This document shows, piece after piece, positions 1-6,743 of a stretch of 9,173 nucleotides of DNA. Positions within the stretch are counted from its first letter, which is position 1. Every line of letters starts with the position of its first letter. Source of the stretch: Campylobacteraceae bacterium (lineage in GTDB: Bacteria > Campylobacterota > Campylobacteria > Campylobacterales > Sulfurovaceae); assembly GCA_027002755.1 (NCBI GenBank), contig JALWZI010000007.1, positions 1 through 9,173 on the forward strand, given 5' to 3'. The position numbers were made by a program, and so were the translations under genes. Below the pieces are notes generated by a model, which saw nothing but the letters and a program-made list of their open reading frames with translations, searched no databases and was not told the DNA's origin.

Positions 1-667
1 CCGTCTCCCGGACGCTCAGTTTGCGGCCGGCGATCGTGTCGACGAGGACCCGCTGTTTCGCTTCGGGGAGTGCCAGCAGCACTTTGGCGTGCCCCTGGCT
101 CAGACGTCCCTCGGTAAGAGCCTTGCGAGCGTAATCCGACAGGGAGAGCAGACGCAGGGTGTTGGTGATCTGGGAACGGCTCTTGTGGACGATGGCCGCC
201 AGCTCTTCGTGGGTGATCCCGTGGACCTCCAGAAGTTCGCGGTAGGCTTCGGCGAGTTCGATGGGGTTGAGATTCTCCCGCTGGATGTTCTCCACCAGGG
301 CAAGCTCCCGCATCCTCAGGCGGTCCAGATCCACATCCGCGACGATGGCGCGGATCGTCTCGGCTCCGATGAGCTTGTGGGCTCTCAGGCGCCGCTCTCC
401 GGCCACCAGGATCCACCGATCGCCGTTGGGGATCACCACCACCGGCTGCAGAAGCCCGTGACGTCGGATCGACTCTCCCAGCTCCTCCAGACGTCGGGGG
501 TCAAAATCCTTTCTCGGCTGATAGGGGTTGGGATCGATCGCCTCCACCGGAAGGTCCCGGATCTCTTCCCCCAGTTCCTTTTCGGAGAGTTCCCCCTCCT
601 TCAACTCGGTCTCGTAGGCCTGTCCGACCTCTTCCAGGATCGCCCCCAGTCCTTTGCCCAGTGCCAT
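1..667 (-). CDS. parB: ParB/Spo0J chromosome partitioning protein, partial (C-terminus beyond left edge)
   Basis: Centromere-binding ParB, which loads on parS sites and works with the ParA ATPase to segregate chromosome origins. I translated 222 codons from the ATG at 665-667 with no stop before the window edge. Visible parts are an N-terminal MALGKGLGAIL tail (the usual ParA-contacting segment), a ParB/Srx domain from about residue 38 with the CTP-binding box GERRLRA at 90-96, the signature ENIQREN at 126-132, and a helix-turn-helix at roughly 151-173 (ITHEELAAIVHKSRSQITNT). The dimerisation tail is missing because the window ends; complete ParBs are usually 280-290 residues. The start is set by GAGGAG just upstream, inside parA; only one base separates the parA stop from this ATG. 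Directly downstream of parA in the same operon. Family assignment is very secure. I saw no parS-like site in the window. Confidence 0.97.
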   Translation of the reverse strand, partial: MALGKGLGAILEEVGQAYETELKEGELSEKELGEEIRDLPVEAIDPNPYQPRKDFDPRRLEELGESIRRHGLLQPVVVIPNGDRWILVAGERRLRAHKLIGAETIRAIVADVDLDRLRMRELALVENIQRENLNPIELAEAYRELLEVHGITHEELAAIVHKSRSQITNTLRLLSLSDYARKALTEGRLSQGHAKVLLALPEAKQRVLVDTIAGRKLSVRET

Positions 668-668
668 C

Positions 669-1451
669 TCAGCTCCTCAGGATCGCTTCTGCCAGGGCCT
701 TGTAGGCTTTGGAACCCTTGGAACCGGCAGCGTAGTGGATGACCGGTTTGCCGAAGCTGGGACTCTCCGCCACTTTGACGTTGCGGGGCACGACAATGAA
801 GTCGTTTTTCTTCCGGGTGAAGAGCTTGTCCCTGAAATGGTGTTCCAGATCAGCTAGAACCTGCTTGGAGAGATTGTTCTGTCCCGAATACATCGTCGGC
901 AGGAACCCTTTGATGCGCAGTTTGGGATTGATGGTCTTGCGCAGCAGAGAGACTGTATTGAGCAGCTGCGCCAGCCCTTCCAGAGCGAAGAACTCGCACT
1001 GGATCGGAATAATCACCGAATCGGAGGCGCTCAGGGCGTTGATGGTGATCGGCCCCAGCGCCGGTGGGGAATCGATGATGATGTAGTCGTATTTCTCCCG
1101 GATTCCGGCGATCGCTTTGTTCAGGATCATCTCCCGGTTGCGCTTCCGGCTCCCGTAGAAATCCTTTTCGATCCCGACCAGACCGATATTGGAGGGGGCC
1201 AGATGCAGCCGTTTGACCGCGGTTTTGAGGATGATCTCCTCGATCTTTTTGCTGCCAATGAGTACGTGGTAGATGTTGAACTCGTAATCGTTGCGACTGA
1301 AGCCGAGGTTGGTGGTGGCGTTGGACTGGGGATCCACATCGATCAACAGAACCCGCTTCCCCTCTTCGGCCAGGGAGGCTGCCAGATTGACCGCTGTCGT
1401 GGTCTTCCCCACTCCCCCTTTCTGATTGGCAATGCTGATCACTTCACTCAT
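669..1451 (-). CDS. parA: ParA/Soj chromosome partitioning ATPase
   Basis: Deviant-Walker ATPase that binds nucleoid DNA non-specifically and is stimulated by ParB to move origins. At 260 residues it is the short chromosomal (Soj) type without an N-terminal HTH. Motifs seen: deviant Walker A KGGVGKTT at 11-18 with the signature first lysine, Walker A' LLIDVDPQ at 35-42 (catalytic Asp in this block), Walker B IIID at 124-127, and the C-terminal [17 protein letters not shown] block at 221-237 with the Arg used in DNA binding by Soj proteins. The start ATG overlaps the birA stop by four bases (ATGA), so translational coupling is likely; the upstream Shine-Dalgarno is weak (GGA). parB follows after one base. 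The location beyond birA/fmt agrees with what I recall of Helicobacter. Complete and intact. Confidence 0.98.
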   Translation of the reverse strand: MSEVISIANQKGGVGKTTTAVNLAASLAEEGKRVLLIDVDPQSNATTNLGFSRNDYEFNIYHVLIGSKKIEEIILKTAVKRLHLAPSNIGLVGIEKDFYGSRKRNREMILNKAIAGIREKYDYIIIDSPPALGPITINALSASDSVIIPIQCEFFALEGLAQLLNTVSLLRKTINPKLRIKGFLPTMYSGQNNLSKQVLADLEHHFRDKLFTRKKNDFIVVPRNVKVAESPSFGKPVIHYAAGSKGSKAYKALAEAILRS

Positions 1452-2083
1452 CGTAATTCCACGATCCTTTCTCCATTGAGCATTATCGACCCGTCTTCCA
1501 TAAGTTGGGCCTTTTCAAGACTTACATACTCCGACCCCCAGTGGGCACCGAAGGGGCGTGATCTCTCAAATTCTAACCGGTACTTCCTAAAGAGTTCCTT
1601 CCATTTCGGCGTACTCTCCAGCCGGTGGAGATACATATCAAGTAATATCATCGGCGAAAGCTCCGTCTCAAGGGCGGCGAAGTTTTTTTCACTTTTTTTG
1701 AGATTGACGCCGATGCCGGCTACATAGAAAGAGCGCAGACGGGTCGTGATCACCCCTCCGGCCTTTTTGGATCCAAGATAGAGGTCATTGGGCCACTTGA
1801 GCCAGACCGGTTGTCCCAACTCCCAAAGCAGCTCTCTCATCACCCATCCGAAATAGATCGATGCCGCCGACGGGGGAAGATCCTCGGGGAGATCCGACTC
1901 CCGCAGTGCGATAGAAGCGAAGAAGTTTCCCGGAAAACCGATCCACCGGTTGTCGCGACTGCCGACCCCGTCGGTCTGTTCCCGGGCCAGGACCGCCATC
2001 GGCTCCGTAATCTGGCCGCTGCGGATTGCCTCGGTCAGCCACTGCTGAGTGGAGGGAAGCCGGTCAAAGGAGAGAATCTCCAA
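1448..2083 (-). CDS. birA: Biotin--[acetyl-CoA-carboxylase] ligase, monofunctional, TTG start
   Basis: Attaches biotin to the biotin carboxyl carrier protein through biotinyl-AMP. At 211 residues it has no N-terminal winged-helix domain, so unlike E. coli BirA it is not expected to repress biotin genes. Seen: LPSTQ (residues 9-13, substrate-recognition start of the fold), [12 protein letters not shown] at 36-47 (the adenylate/biotin loop, here GVGSR instead of the GRGRRGR of E. coli), LKWPNDLYL at 95-103 and KKAGG at 106-110 with the catalytic-site lysine. The start codon is TTG: an in-frame TGA lies two codons upstream, and no other initiator lies between it and the conserved LPSTQ. AAGGGGG about 7 bases upstream could act as ribosome binding site. 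The gene begins 20 bases inside fmt and ends in an ATGA overlap with parA. Confidence 0.93.
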   Translation of the reverse strand: MEILSFDRLPSTQQWLTEAIRSGQITEPMAVLAREQTDGVGSRDNRWIGFPGNFFASIALRESDLPEDLPPSAASIYFGWVMRELLWELGQPVWLKWPNDLYLGSKKAGGVITTRLRSFYVAGIGVNLKKSEKNFAALETELSPMILLDMYLHRLESTPKWKELFRKYRLEFERSRPFGAHWGSEYVSLEKAQLMEDGSIMLNGERIVELR

Positions 2084-2975
2084 CCTTCAACCCCCTTCCG
2101 ACGCAGTAGGCCCGGCCGCTCATCGCCTTTTTGCCGGCGGGCTGAAGGCTCACGATCCGCAGCACCCCCCGTCGGCATCCCACGTCGATCGCTTCCTCGC
2201 CTATCGCGAGGATTTCACCGGGACGGTGAGATGACGCGACATCGGGGACTTCAATGACGTTCAGTTTGAGACCGCCGGAGAGGAAGATCCCCGGCCACCC
2301 CTCGAAGGCCCGATATTTGCGCTCGATCGCCCCGGCATCATCGAGCGTAATCTCTCCGTCGCTGCGCCGGATCTTTTTGCAGTGGCTTGCCAGGGCTCCG
2401 AACTGGGGCAGAGGCTGGAGCTCCTCGAAGCGCTTCAAAACCTTCGGCGTGAGCTCCGCCGCCGCTTCCGTCAGCTGCTCCATGAGGCTCTGGAGGCGGG
2501 TATCTTTTCCGATCGCCACATAACGGTAGGCCAGGGCCGGGCCGCTGTCGAGACCCTCCCCCATCAACATCGCGGTAACCCCGGTGAAACTGTCACCGTT
2601 GAGCAGAGCCTGCTGCACCGGGGAAGCCCCCCGATAGGCCGGAAGCAGTGAAGCATGGAGATTGATGCAGGGGGCGATGTCAAGGATCGCTTTGGGCAGC
2701 AGTTGGCCGTAGGCGGCCACGACGATGAAATCGGGAGCCAGTGTTCTCAGGCGCTGTTGGATCCCCTCCTCTTTCAGTGTCGGAGGCTGCAGAACCTCGA
2801 TGCCCCGCTCCTCGGCCAGACCCTTCACCGGGGGCGGGGTCAGAACCTTTTTCCGTCCCACGGGACGATCAGGTTGGGTCAGGACCAGGACGACCTCGAC
2901 CCCCTCCTCTGCTATCAGTTTTTCCAGGATACGCCGGGCATAATCGGGCGTTCCCATAAAGATTATCCGTTTCAC
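2064..2975 (-). CDS. fmt: Methionyl-tRNA formyltransferase, GTG start
   Basis: Formylates the amino group of initiator Met-tRNA using 10-formyltetrahydrofolate, for translation initiation. 303 residues, close to the usual 310-315. The N-terminal Rossmann-like formyltransferase domain carries MGTPDYA at 7-13, DFIVVAAYGQLLP at 82-94 and INLHASLLPAYRGASPV at 104-120, with catalytic Asn105, His107 and Asp143 (in GEGLDSGPAL) equivalent to N108/H110/D146 of the E. coli enzyme. The C-terminal OB-like domain for tRNA follows from about 205. The start is GTG at 2973-2975, not the internal ATG seven codons in, because strand beta-1 (KRIIFMGTP) needs the upstream residues and AAAGGAG lies 4 bases before the GTG. 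Sits after proB with a 67-base gap and overlaps birA by 20 bases. Confidence 0.97.
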   Translation of the reverse strand: MKRIIFMGTPDYARRILEKLIAEEGVEVVLVLTQPDRPVGRKKVLTPPPVKGLAEERGIEVLQPPTLKEEGIQQRLRTLAPDFIVVAAYGQLLPKAILDIAPCINLHASLLPAYRGASPVQQALLNGDSFTGVTAMLMGEGLDSGPALAYRYVAIGKDTRLQSLMEQLTEAAAELTPKVLKRFEELQPLPQFGALASHCKKIRRSDGEITLDDAGAIERKYRAFEGWPGIFLSGGLKLNVIEVPDVASSHRPGEILAIGEEAIDVGCRRGVLRIVSLQPAGKKAMSGRAYCVGRGLKVGDSLL

Positions 2976-2990
2976 CTCTCTCCTTTGAGA

Positions 2991-3021
2991 TGCATTCCAT
3001 TCCCTGTAATGCAGTGATTAC
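2991..3021 (-). repeat. Overlapping inverted repeats in the proB-fmt gap
   Basis: The 67-base gap between proB and fmt (2976-3042) has two inverted repeats that share bases. One is tgcatt (2991-2996) with aatgca (3008-3013). The other is gtaat (3006-3010) with attac (3017-3021). They cannot both form, so the RNA could switch between two weak hairpins just before the fmt ribosome binding site. No U-tract follows, so this is not a normal terminator, and no good -10 box is visible. It may be chance: the stems are only 5-6 base pairs. Confidence 0.35.
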
Positions 3022-3042
3022 GCCCTTTGGACAGGAGAACGT

Positions 3043-3831
3043 TCACTCTCCGCTCTCACCGCCAGTTTTCTGCCCGACAAAAAGCGTTCCGCCCCGATGC
3101 TCCCCTTTCAGAAGGAAGCTTCGGACATCACTCAGATCAAATCCGCTGGCCAGGAACATCCGGCCGCCGCGGCGCATCAGAAAGTCAGCCGCCTGAAGCT
3201 TGGTGACGATCCCGCCGGTGGCGAAGCGTCCATGGGGGGTACACTCGGAGTCGAGCTCTCCGGCTTCGATCGTGCGGACGATCTTTCGAAGCTTTGCATC
3301 GGCGTGGCGATGGGGATCTTTGTCGTAGTAGCCGTCGATATCCGAAAGGATCACCAGCAGATCCGCCTCGAAATACCAGGCCACATGGGCACTGAGACGG
3401 TCGTTGTCTCCAAAGACCAGCTCTTCGGTAGCCACCACGTCGTTTTCGTTGACGATAGGAACCACCCCGTGCTTCAGCAGCTTCTCCACAGCATTACGGG
3501 CATGCCGGGTCCGGCGGCGGGAGTCGAAATCGTCGGCACTGAGCAGCAGTTGGGCACTGAGGACCCCGTGGTGGGCGAACTTGCTCTGATAGAGTTTGAG
3601 GAGATAGGGCTGCCCGATCGCCGCCAGAGCCTGCTTGTCGGCGACCCGGCTCCGGTCCAGCTGCAGCTGGGTGTACCCGGCGGCCACCGCACCGGAGCTG
3701 ACCAGGATCACCTGGCGCCCCTGTTTTTGCAGTTCGGCGATGAGATCCACCAGGGCCCGCATACGCTCCAGAGCGATCGTCCCCTCTTCCGTCAGCACAT
3801 GGGAGCCGACCTTGATCACGATCCGTCGCAT
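3043..3831 (-). CDS. proB: Glutamate 5-kinase, short form without PUA domain
   Basis: First step of proline synthesis: ATP-dependent phosphorylation of glutamate to glutamyl-5-phosphate. 262 residues of amino-acid-kinase fold only; the C-terminal RNA-type PUA domain found in the roughly 367-residue E. coli enzyme is absent, as in other short ProB proteins. Seen: IVIKVGS at 4-10, VSSGAVAAG at 44-52 (phosphate and glutamate binding), IVNENDVV at 126-133, FGDNDRLSA at 140-148, [11 protein letters not shown] at 163-173 and the [13 protein letters not shown] segment near 210-220, which shapes the nucleotide site. The ATG shares one base with the obg stop (TGATG), with a GAGG Shine-Dalgarno inside obg. 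No proA is in the window. Pairing of proB with obg is a common bacterial arrangement. Feedback inhibition by proline is likely from the family but cannot be read here. Confidence 0.96.
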   Translation of the reverse strand: MRRIVIKVGSHVLTEEGTIALERMRALVDLIAELQKQGRQVILVSSGAVAAGYTQLQLDRSRVADKQALAAIGQPYLLKLYQSKFAHHGVLSAQLLLSADDFDSRRRTRHARNAVEKLLKHGVVPIVNENDVVATEELVFGDNDRLSAHVAWYFEADLLVILSDIDGYYDKDPHRHADAKLRKIVRTIEAGELDSECTPHGRFATGGIVTKLQAADFLMRRGGRMFLASGFDLSDVRSFLLKGEHRGGTLFVGQKTGGESGE

Positions 3832-4985
3832 CAGTCCGCCTCAGATATGGGAGAGATCTCTTCCGCCTCGGGCGCTTTCTCCTGCCGCCGACAGGCATGG
3901 ACCATGGCACCCAGCGCATAGCGCAGGGGCTCGACATTGCGTCCGCTGACCGAGGAGACGGGCAGGATAAAGACCGGTCGGTCTGTAGGCATCGCCTCCC
4001 AGCTCTCAAGGGGATCGGCGTAGCTCAGCAGCTTTGTGTCGGCATCGAAGCGCCGGTCCAGGATCTCGTTGGGTTCCAGGCCCAGCGCTTCGAGCAGCTC
4101 CTCCGTTTTCCCGTCGATCTCGTTGTCGCTCAGGGCATCGATCTTGGTGATGGCGACGGCAAAGGGGCGACCGGCGAGCTCTTCCGAATAGCGTCGGAGC
4201 TCCTCTTTCAGGATCTCGTACTGGTACTTCATCTCCCGGTAGTTGGTGGCGTCGATCATCAGCAACAGCGTCTTGGTCCGTTCGATGTGGCGCAGAAACT
4301 CCAACCCCAGGCCCCGACCGTCGCTGGCCCCTTCAATGATCCCCGGAATATCCGCCATCATGAAGGAGTCGAACTCCCCCAGAGCCACTACACCCAGCTT
4401 GGGCGTCAGGGTAGTGAACTCATAGTTGGCGATCTCGGGGCGGGCGTTGGAGAGTGTGGAGATGAGGGTCGATTTTCCCACATTGGGGAATCCGACCAGC
4501 CCCACATCGGCGATAAGTTTCATCTCCAGGCGCACATGTCGGCTCTGACCGGGCAGCCCCGGCTGGGCGTAGGTGGGACGCTGGTTGGTGGAACTCTTGA
4601 AGTGGACGTTGCCCAGTCCCCCTTTGCCCCCTTCCAGGAATTTCACCCTCATTCCCGGCTCCGTCAGATCCAGGAGTAGCTCACCGGTCTCGGCATCCAC
4701 GACCTGGGTCCCGGGAGGGACCACGACGGTGGTATCCTTCCCGCTGCGGCCGTAGCGCTTGCGCCCCTCACCGGGCCGCCCGTTCTCGGCTTTGATGTGA
4801 CGCTTGCCCCGCAGATGGGAGAGGGTGTCGGTGTTGCCGTCGACCTGGAACCAGATGGCCCCGCCCCGGCCGCCGTCCCCACCGTCGGGCCCGCCTTTGA
4901 TGACAAACTTTTCGGTATGAAAGGAGACGCAGCCGGCTCCCCCTTTTCCCGAACTGAGTGTCAGTTCTACATTGTCTACAAACAT
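3831..4985 (-). CDS. obg: Obg/CgtA GTPase (ribosome assembly and stress)
   Basis: Essential large-subunit-associated GTPase. 384 residues. The Obg fold (about 1-158) has the glycine-rich GKGGAG and [12 protein letters not shown] stretches that make its type-II helix bundle. The G domain follows: G1 GFPNVGKST at 165-173, switch [10 protein letters not shown] from 191, G3 DIPG at 212-215, G4 TKID at 280-283 and G5 SSVSG at 344-348. G4 has Thr in place of the usual Asn of NKxD; TKxD occurs in other bacterial GTPases such as EngB and should still read guanine. There is no OCT domain, only a short acidic tail ending ISEAD. Start: AAAGG lies nine bases before the ATG. It follows rplU-rpmA, the classic L21-L27-Obg order, but has its own candidate promoter in the 179-base gap, and it overlaps proB by one base. 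Confidence 0.97.
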   Translation of the reverse strand: MFVDNVELTLSSGKGGAGCVSFHTEKFVIKGGPDGGDGGRGGAIWFQVDGNTDTLSHLRGKRHIKAENGRPGEGRKRYGRSGKDTTVVVPPGTQVVDAETGELLLDLTEPGMRVKFLEGGKGGLGNVHFKSSTNQRPTYAQPGLPGQSRHVRLEMKLIADVGLVGFPNVGKSTLISTLSNARPEIANYEFTTLTPKLGVVALGEFDSFMMADIPGIIEGASDGRGLGLEFLRHIERTKTLLLMIDATNYREMKYQYEILKEELRRYSEELAGRPFAVAITKIDALSDNEIDGKTEELLEALGLEPNEILDRRFDADTKLLSYADPLESWEAMPTDRPVFILPVSSVSGRNVEPLRYALGAMVHACRRQEKAPEAEEISPISEAD

Positions 4986-5031
4986 TATAATTACCTTTGT
5001 TTTTTTGAATACACTATAGTTTTTTCTTTAT

Positions 5032-5040
5032 ATTATATCA
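5032..5040 (-). promoter_or_regulatory. Extended -10 promoter for obg operon, overlapping a 12-base palindrome
   Basis: Reading the minus strand, 5040 to 5032 is TGATATAAT, a perfect extended -10 element (TGn plus TATAAT). The transcript would start near 5025, giving a leader of about 40 bases that carries AAAGG before the obg ATG. At the spot 17 bases further upstream there is no recognisable -35 (GATCCG), in keeping with the weak -35 dependence of Campylobacterota promoters. The surroundings (4986-5050) are markedly AT-rich compared with the coding DNA. A perfect palindrome, ATATCATGATAT (5035-5046), covers most of the element and may be an operator or chance. Confidence 0.7.
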
Positions 5041-5104
5041 TGATATCGAAGAAACGGATCTCGCCCGAAGCAGATATAAAGAGATGATAAAGTATCGGAT
5101 AGAT

Positions 5105-5132
5105 AAAAAAGAAGAGCGGGGAATCGACCCCG
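5105..5132 (-). terminator. Candidate intrinsic terminator after rpmA
   Basis: On the minus strand 33 bases past the rpmA stop, CGGGG (5132-5128) pairs with CCCCG (5121-5117) around a 6-base loop. The stretch CTCTTC and then six Ts (5110-5105) follows. The T run is six bases away from the stem, so strength is uncertain. An alternative hairpin, CCCGG with CCGGG, overlaps its 5' arm. It would separate rplU-rpmA from obg, which has its own promoter about 65 bases further on. Confidence 0.5.
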
Positions 5133-5164
5133 GCGCATGATCGGCCGGGATCAGAAGAAGAGCA

Positions 5165-5419
5165 TCAGGCGGGAACGACCGAAACCTTCTTCTTGGTGGA
5201 GGTTTTGTTCTCGAATTTGACAACCCCCTCGACCAGGGCGTAGATGGTGTGGTCTTTTCCCATGCCGACACCGGTGCCGGGGAGGACTTTGGTCCCCCGC
5301 TGACGGATGATGATGTTGCCGGGGATCACATGCTCTCCACCGAATTTCTTCACGCCGAGACGGCGGCCCGCTGAATCACGGTTGTTCTGGGTTGATCCCT
5401 GTCCTTTCTTGTGTGCCAT
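5165..5419 (-). CDS. rpmA: 50S ribosomal protein L27
   Basis: L27 sits in the large subunit with its N-terminus reaching the peptidyl-transferase centre. 84 residues, normal size. It begins [18 protein letters not shown], the universal L27 start in which the basic tail contacts tRNA acceptor ends; there is no cleavable N-terminal extension of the Firmicute type. The [24 protein letters not shown] core and the [13 protein letters not shown] segment are typical. The ATG has TAAGGAG five bases upstream, whose TAA is also the stop codon of rplU, so the two genes are tightly coupled. It is followed by a candidate terminator and a 179-base gap before obg. Confidence 0.99.
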   Translation of the reverse strand: MAHKKGQGSTQNNRDSAGRRLGVKKFGGEHVIPGNIIIRQRGTKVLPGTGVGMGKDHTIYALVEGVVKFENKTSTKKKVSVVPA

Positions 5420-5428
5420 GAAAGCTCC

Positions 5429-5734
5429 TTATGCAATTTTGGTGATGCGGACCCGGGTGAAATCCCGGCGGAAACCGCGCTTGAGCTTGGAGTCTTTTCT
5501 CCGACGCTTTTTGTAGATGATCACTTTTTTGTCACGCCCTTCGTTGATCACCTCACCTTTGACCACTGCACCCTCCACATAAGGAGTGCCGATCTTCAGC
5601 TCGCCGTTGTCCAGTGCCAGAACCTCGGTGAATTCCACTTCGGCTTTGGGCTCCAGACCCATTTTGTCGAAGCAGATCACATCGCCCTCCTGGACTTTGA
5701 ACTGCTGTCCGCTTGCTTTGATAATCGCGTACAT
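5429..5734 (-). CDS. rplU: 50S ribosomal protein L21
   Basis: L21 is a beta-barrel protein that binds 23S rRNA and contacts L20. 101 residues, typical (103 in E. coli). Seen: [18 protein letters not shown] at the start (family signature YAIIxxGGxQ, here ASGQQ), [23 protein letters not shown] in the middle, and the basic C-terminal [24 protein letters not shown] that contacts rRNA. The start has AAAAGGG six bases upstream. It is the first gene of the rplU-rpmA unit, with its own TATAAT box about 60 bases upstream and nine bases between its stop and rpmA. Regulation is probably at the promoter and perhaps through the short leader, which carries a small hairpin. Confidence 0.98.
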   Translation of the reverse strand: MYAIIKASGQQFKVQEGDVICFDKMGLEPKAEVEFTEVLALDNGELKIGTPYVEGAVVKGEVINEGRDKKVIIYKKRRRKDSKLKRGFRRDFTRVRITKIA

Positions 5735-5769
5735 TGTTGACCCTTTTCTGATTAATCACTCGTCGATCA

Positions 5770-5781
5770 CCGGAGGTCCGG
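5770..5781 (-). promoter_or_regulatory. Small hairpin in the rplU leader
   Basis: The inferred 56-base leader of rplU contains CCGG-ACCT-CCGG on the minus strand, a 4-base-pair GC stem with a 4-base loop, about 36 bases before the start codon. Ribosomal protein leaders often bind their own product, but I do not recognise a known L21 leader structure here. It is recorded as visible structure only. Confidence 0.3.
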
Positions 5782-5796
5782 CAATTTAAGTTCGGG

Positions 5797-5802
5797 ATTA
5801 TA
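5797..5802 (-). promoter_or_regulatory. -10 box of the rplU-rpmA promoter
   Basis: Perfect TATAAT on the minus strand (plus strand attata at 5797-5802), preceded by GGG and a run of seven Ts (plus 5806-5812). The start would be near 5790. There is no good -35: the hexamer 17 bases upstream reads AAATCG. The T run just upstream fits the AT-rich, -35-poor promoters of Campylobacterota. Confidence 0.72.
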
Positions 5803-5844
5803 CCCAAAAAAAGTTTAAGCGATTTTGAAGTGGTAAGAAGCGGT

Positions 5845-5857
5845 CGGTAAAGTACCG
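5845..5857 (-). other. Hairpin just after ridA, without U-tract
   Basis: Four bases past the ridA stop, CGGTA and TACCG form a perfect 5-base-pair stem with a 3-base loop (CTT). No run of Ts follows closely; the nearest is the T7 about 33 bases further on, at 5806-5812. It may pause or stabilise the 3' end of the lipoprotein-ridA transcript, but as an intrinsic terminator it is weak. Confidence 0.35.
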
Positions 5858-5861
5858 AAGA

Positions 5862-6245
5862 TCAGAGAGAGATCCCCGGTTTCGCGATGCAGTCGATCTC
5901 TACCAGCACCTCTTTGGGCAGAGTTTTGACCGCGACTGTACTGCGGGCAGGACGGTGGTCGCCGAAAAACTCGGCATAGACCTCGTTCACGACGGTGAAG
6001 TCACTCATGTCCGCCAGAAAGATCGTCGTTTTGATCACATCGTTCAGGGTTCCCCCCGCTTCTTCGAGGACCGCACTGAGGTTGTTGAGGACCTGCCGGG
6101 TCTGTTCGGCGACCCCGCCGTCGATCAGTTCCCCCTCCGGTGTCAGGGCGATCTGTCCGGAACTGTAGAGGATCCCCTCCACCATCACGGCCTGGGAGTA
6201 GGGGCCGATGGCCTGGGGGGCGTTGTCCGTCGCGATGATCTGCAT
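5862..6245 (-). CDS. ridA: RidA family reactive enamine/imine deaminase
   Basis: Cytosolic trimeric enzyme that hydrolyses the reactive 2-aminoacrylate-type enamines released by PLP-dependent threonine and serine dehydratases, protecting other PLP enzymes. 127 residues, the standard length. Seen: AIGPYSQAV at 12-20 with the active-site Tyr16, SSGQIALTPEGELIDGGV at 28-45, NNLSAVLEEAGGTLNDVIKTTIFL at 54-77, and the RPARSTVAV block at 98-106 with Arg101, which binds the substrate carboxylate. Near the end VEIDCIA (115-121) includes the conserved Glu and Cys. All key positions are intact. The ATG has TAAGGAG eight bases upstream, whose TAA is the stop of the lipoprotein gene, so the two are coupled. 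No amino-acid biosynthetic partner lies beside it here. Confidence 0.96.
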   Translation of the reverse strand: MQIIATDNAPQAIGPYSQAVMVEGILYSSGQIALTPEGELIDGGVAEQTRQVLNNLSAVLEEAGGTLNDVIKTTIFLADMSDFTVVNEVYAEFFGDHRPARSTVAVKTLPKEVLVEIDCIAKPGISL

Positions 6246-6256
6246 CTTTGTTCTCC

Positions 6257-6610
6257 TTAGTTAGTGTCGTTTTCGTAGAAGATATAGCTGGTGGAGTAGT
6301 CGGAGAATTCAAAATAGACCTTCTTCTCTCCTTTGTCCACTTTGAAGTTGAAGTTCCGGTCATCATAACCGTAGCCGTAGCGGTAAGGACGGGGTCGGTT
6401 GTCGTTGGTCCCGTAGGCGGTGGAGAGTTTGTCGATCTTGATGAAGCGCTTGACCAGCTTCTCACCCGCATAGACATCCAGAACCCCGTTGGTCCCCGTC
6501 CAGTTCTGGATCGATCGGCTGATGGAGTTCTGGGTCTCCTGCGTGCAGCCGCTCAACCAGAGCATCGTCGCTATCAAGGCGGTGATTCCCGCCGCTTTAG
6601 AGATCTGCAT
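6257..6610 (-). CDS. Small putative lipoprotein, function unknown
   Basis: 117 residues. The N-terminus is a lipoprotein signal: MQISKAAGITALIATMLWLSGC, with lipobox LSGC at 19-22, so Cys22 is the expected lipidated residue and the mature protein is about 96 residues. Thr follows the Cys, giving no inner-membrane retention signal by the enterobacterial rule. The mature part has a probable beta segment, GVLDVYAGEKLVKRFIKIDKL, then a Tyr/Gly/Arg-rich loop, RPRPYRYGYGYDD (72-84), and a second beta-like half, KKVYFEFSDYSTSYIFYEND. I do not recognise the family. A longer frame runs up to 6742 through the heptamer array, but the ATG at 6608-6610 has AAAGGA five bases upstream, and the promoter lies between it and the array. 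Eleven bases separate it from ridA. Confidence 0.85.
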   Translation of the reverse strand: MQISKAAGITALIATMLWLSGCTQETQNSISRSIQNWTGTNGVLDVYAGEKLVKRFIKIDKLSTAYGTNDNRPRPYRYGYGYDDRNFNFKVDKGEKKVYFEFSDYSTSYIFYENDTN

Positions 6611-6635
6611 CGGATTCCTTTGGGAAATTTTTGTG

Positions 6636-6644
6636 ATTATAGCA
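6636..6644 (-). promoter_or_regulatory. Extended -10 promoter of lipoprotein-ridA, abutting heptamer array
   Basis: The minus strand 6644 to 6636 reads TGCTATAAT, a perfect extended -10. The transcript would start near 6629, leaving a leader of about 19 bases that holds AAAGGA before the ATG. Six bases upstream of the TGC the GGAAGAT array begins, so the -35 window (about 6659-6664, minus ATCTTC) is made of repeat. This promoter position also shows that the lipoprotein cannot normally start further upstream. Confidence 0.75.
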
Positions 6645-6650
6645 CGGAAC

Positions 6651-6706
6651 GGAAGATGGAAGATGGAAGATGGAAGATGGAAGATGGAAGATGGAAGATG
6701 GAAGAT
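6651..6706. repeat. Heptanucleotide array 1: GGAAGAT x8
   Basis: Eight perfect head-to-tail copies of GGAAGAT (minus strand ATCTTCC), without a single mismatch. On the plus strand it has no C, on the minus strand no G. All six frames are open through it; on the plus strand this yields a meaningless peptide period of GRWKMED. The unit is purine-only except for one T. It sits at the -35/upstream position of the lipoprotein promoter. A 34-base non-repeat spacer (6707-6740) separates it from array 2, and the two arrays are not in the same 7-base register. Confidence 0.99.
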
Positions 6707-6724
6707 TTTATCTACCCGACAATA

Positions 6725-6743
6725 TTTGTCAAGCCCTGACAAA
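6725..6743. repeat. Inverted repeat in the spacer between arrays 1 and 2
   Basis: TTTGTCA (6725-6731) pairs perfectly with TGACAAA (6737-6743) around the loop AGCCC; the right arm borrows the first AAA of array 2. The upstream GACAA (6718-6722) can also pair with TTGTC (6726-6730), so the left arm has two possible partners. No T-tract follows on either strand that would make it a clear terminator. It could be a structured boundary element of the repeat locus. Confidence 0.6.

Noticed and set aside
2582..2598. Inverted repeat cggtga-aactg-tcaccg considered as a parS site near parAB
   Set aside because: It does not match the parS consensus (TGTTTCACGTGAAACA), and it lies within well-conserved fmt coding sequence.
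3097..4679. Long plus-strand open frames opposite proB and obg
   Set aside because: They mirror strong, motif-complete genes on the minus strand and arise from GC-rich codon use; the translations show no family motifs.
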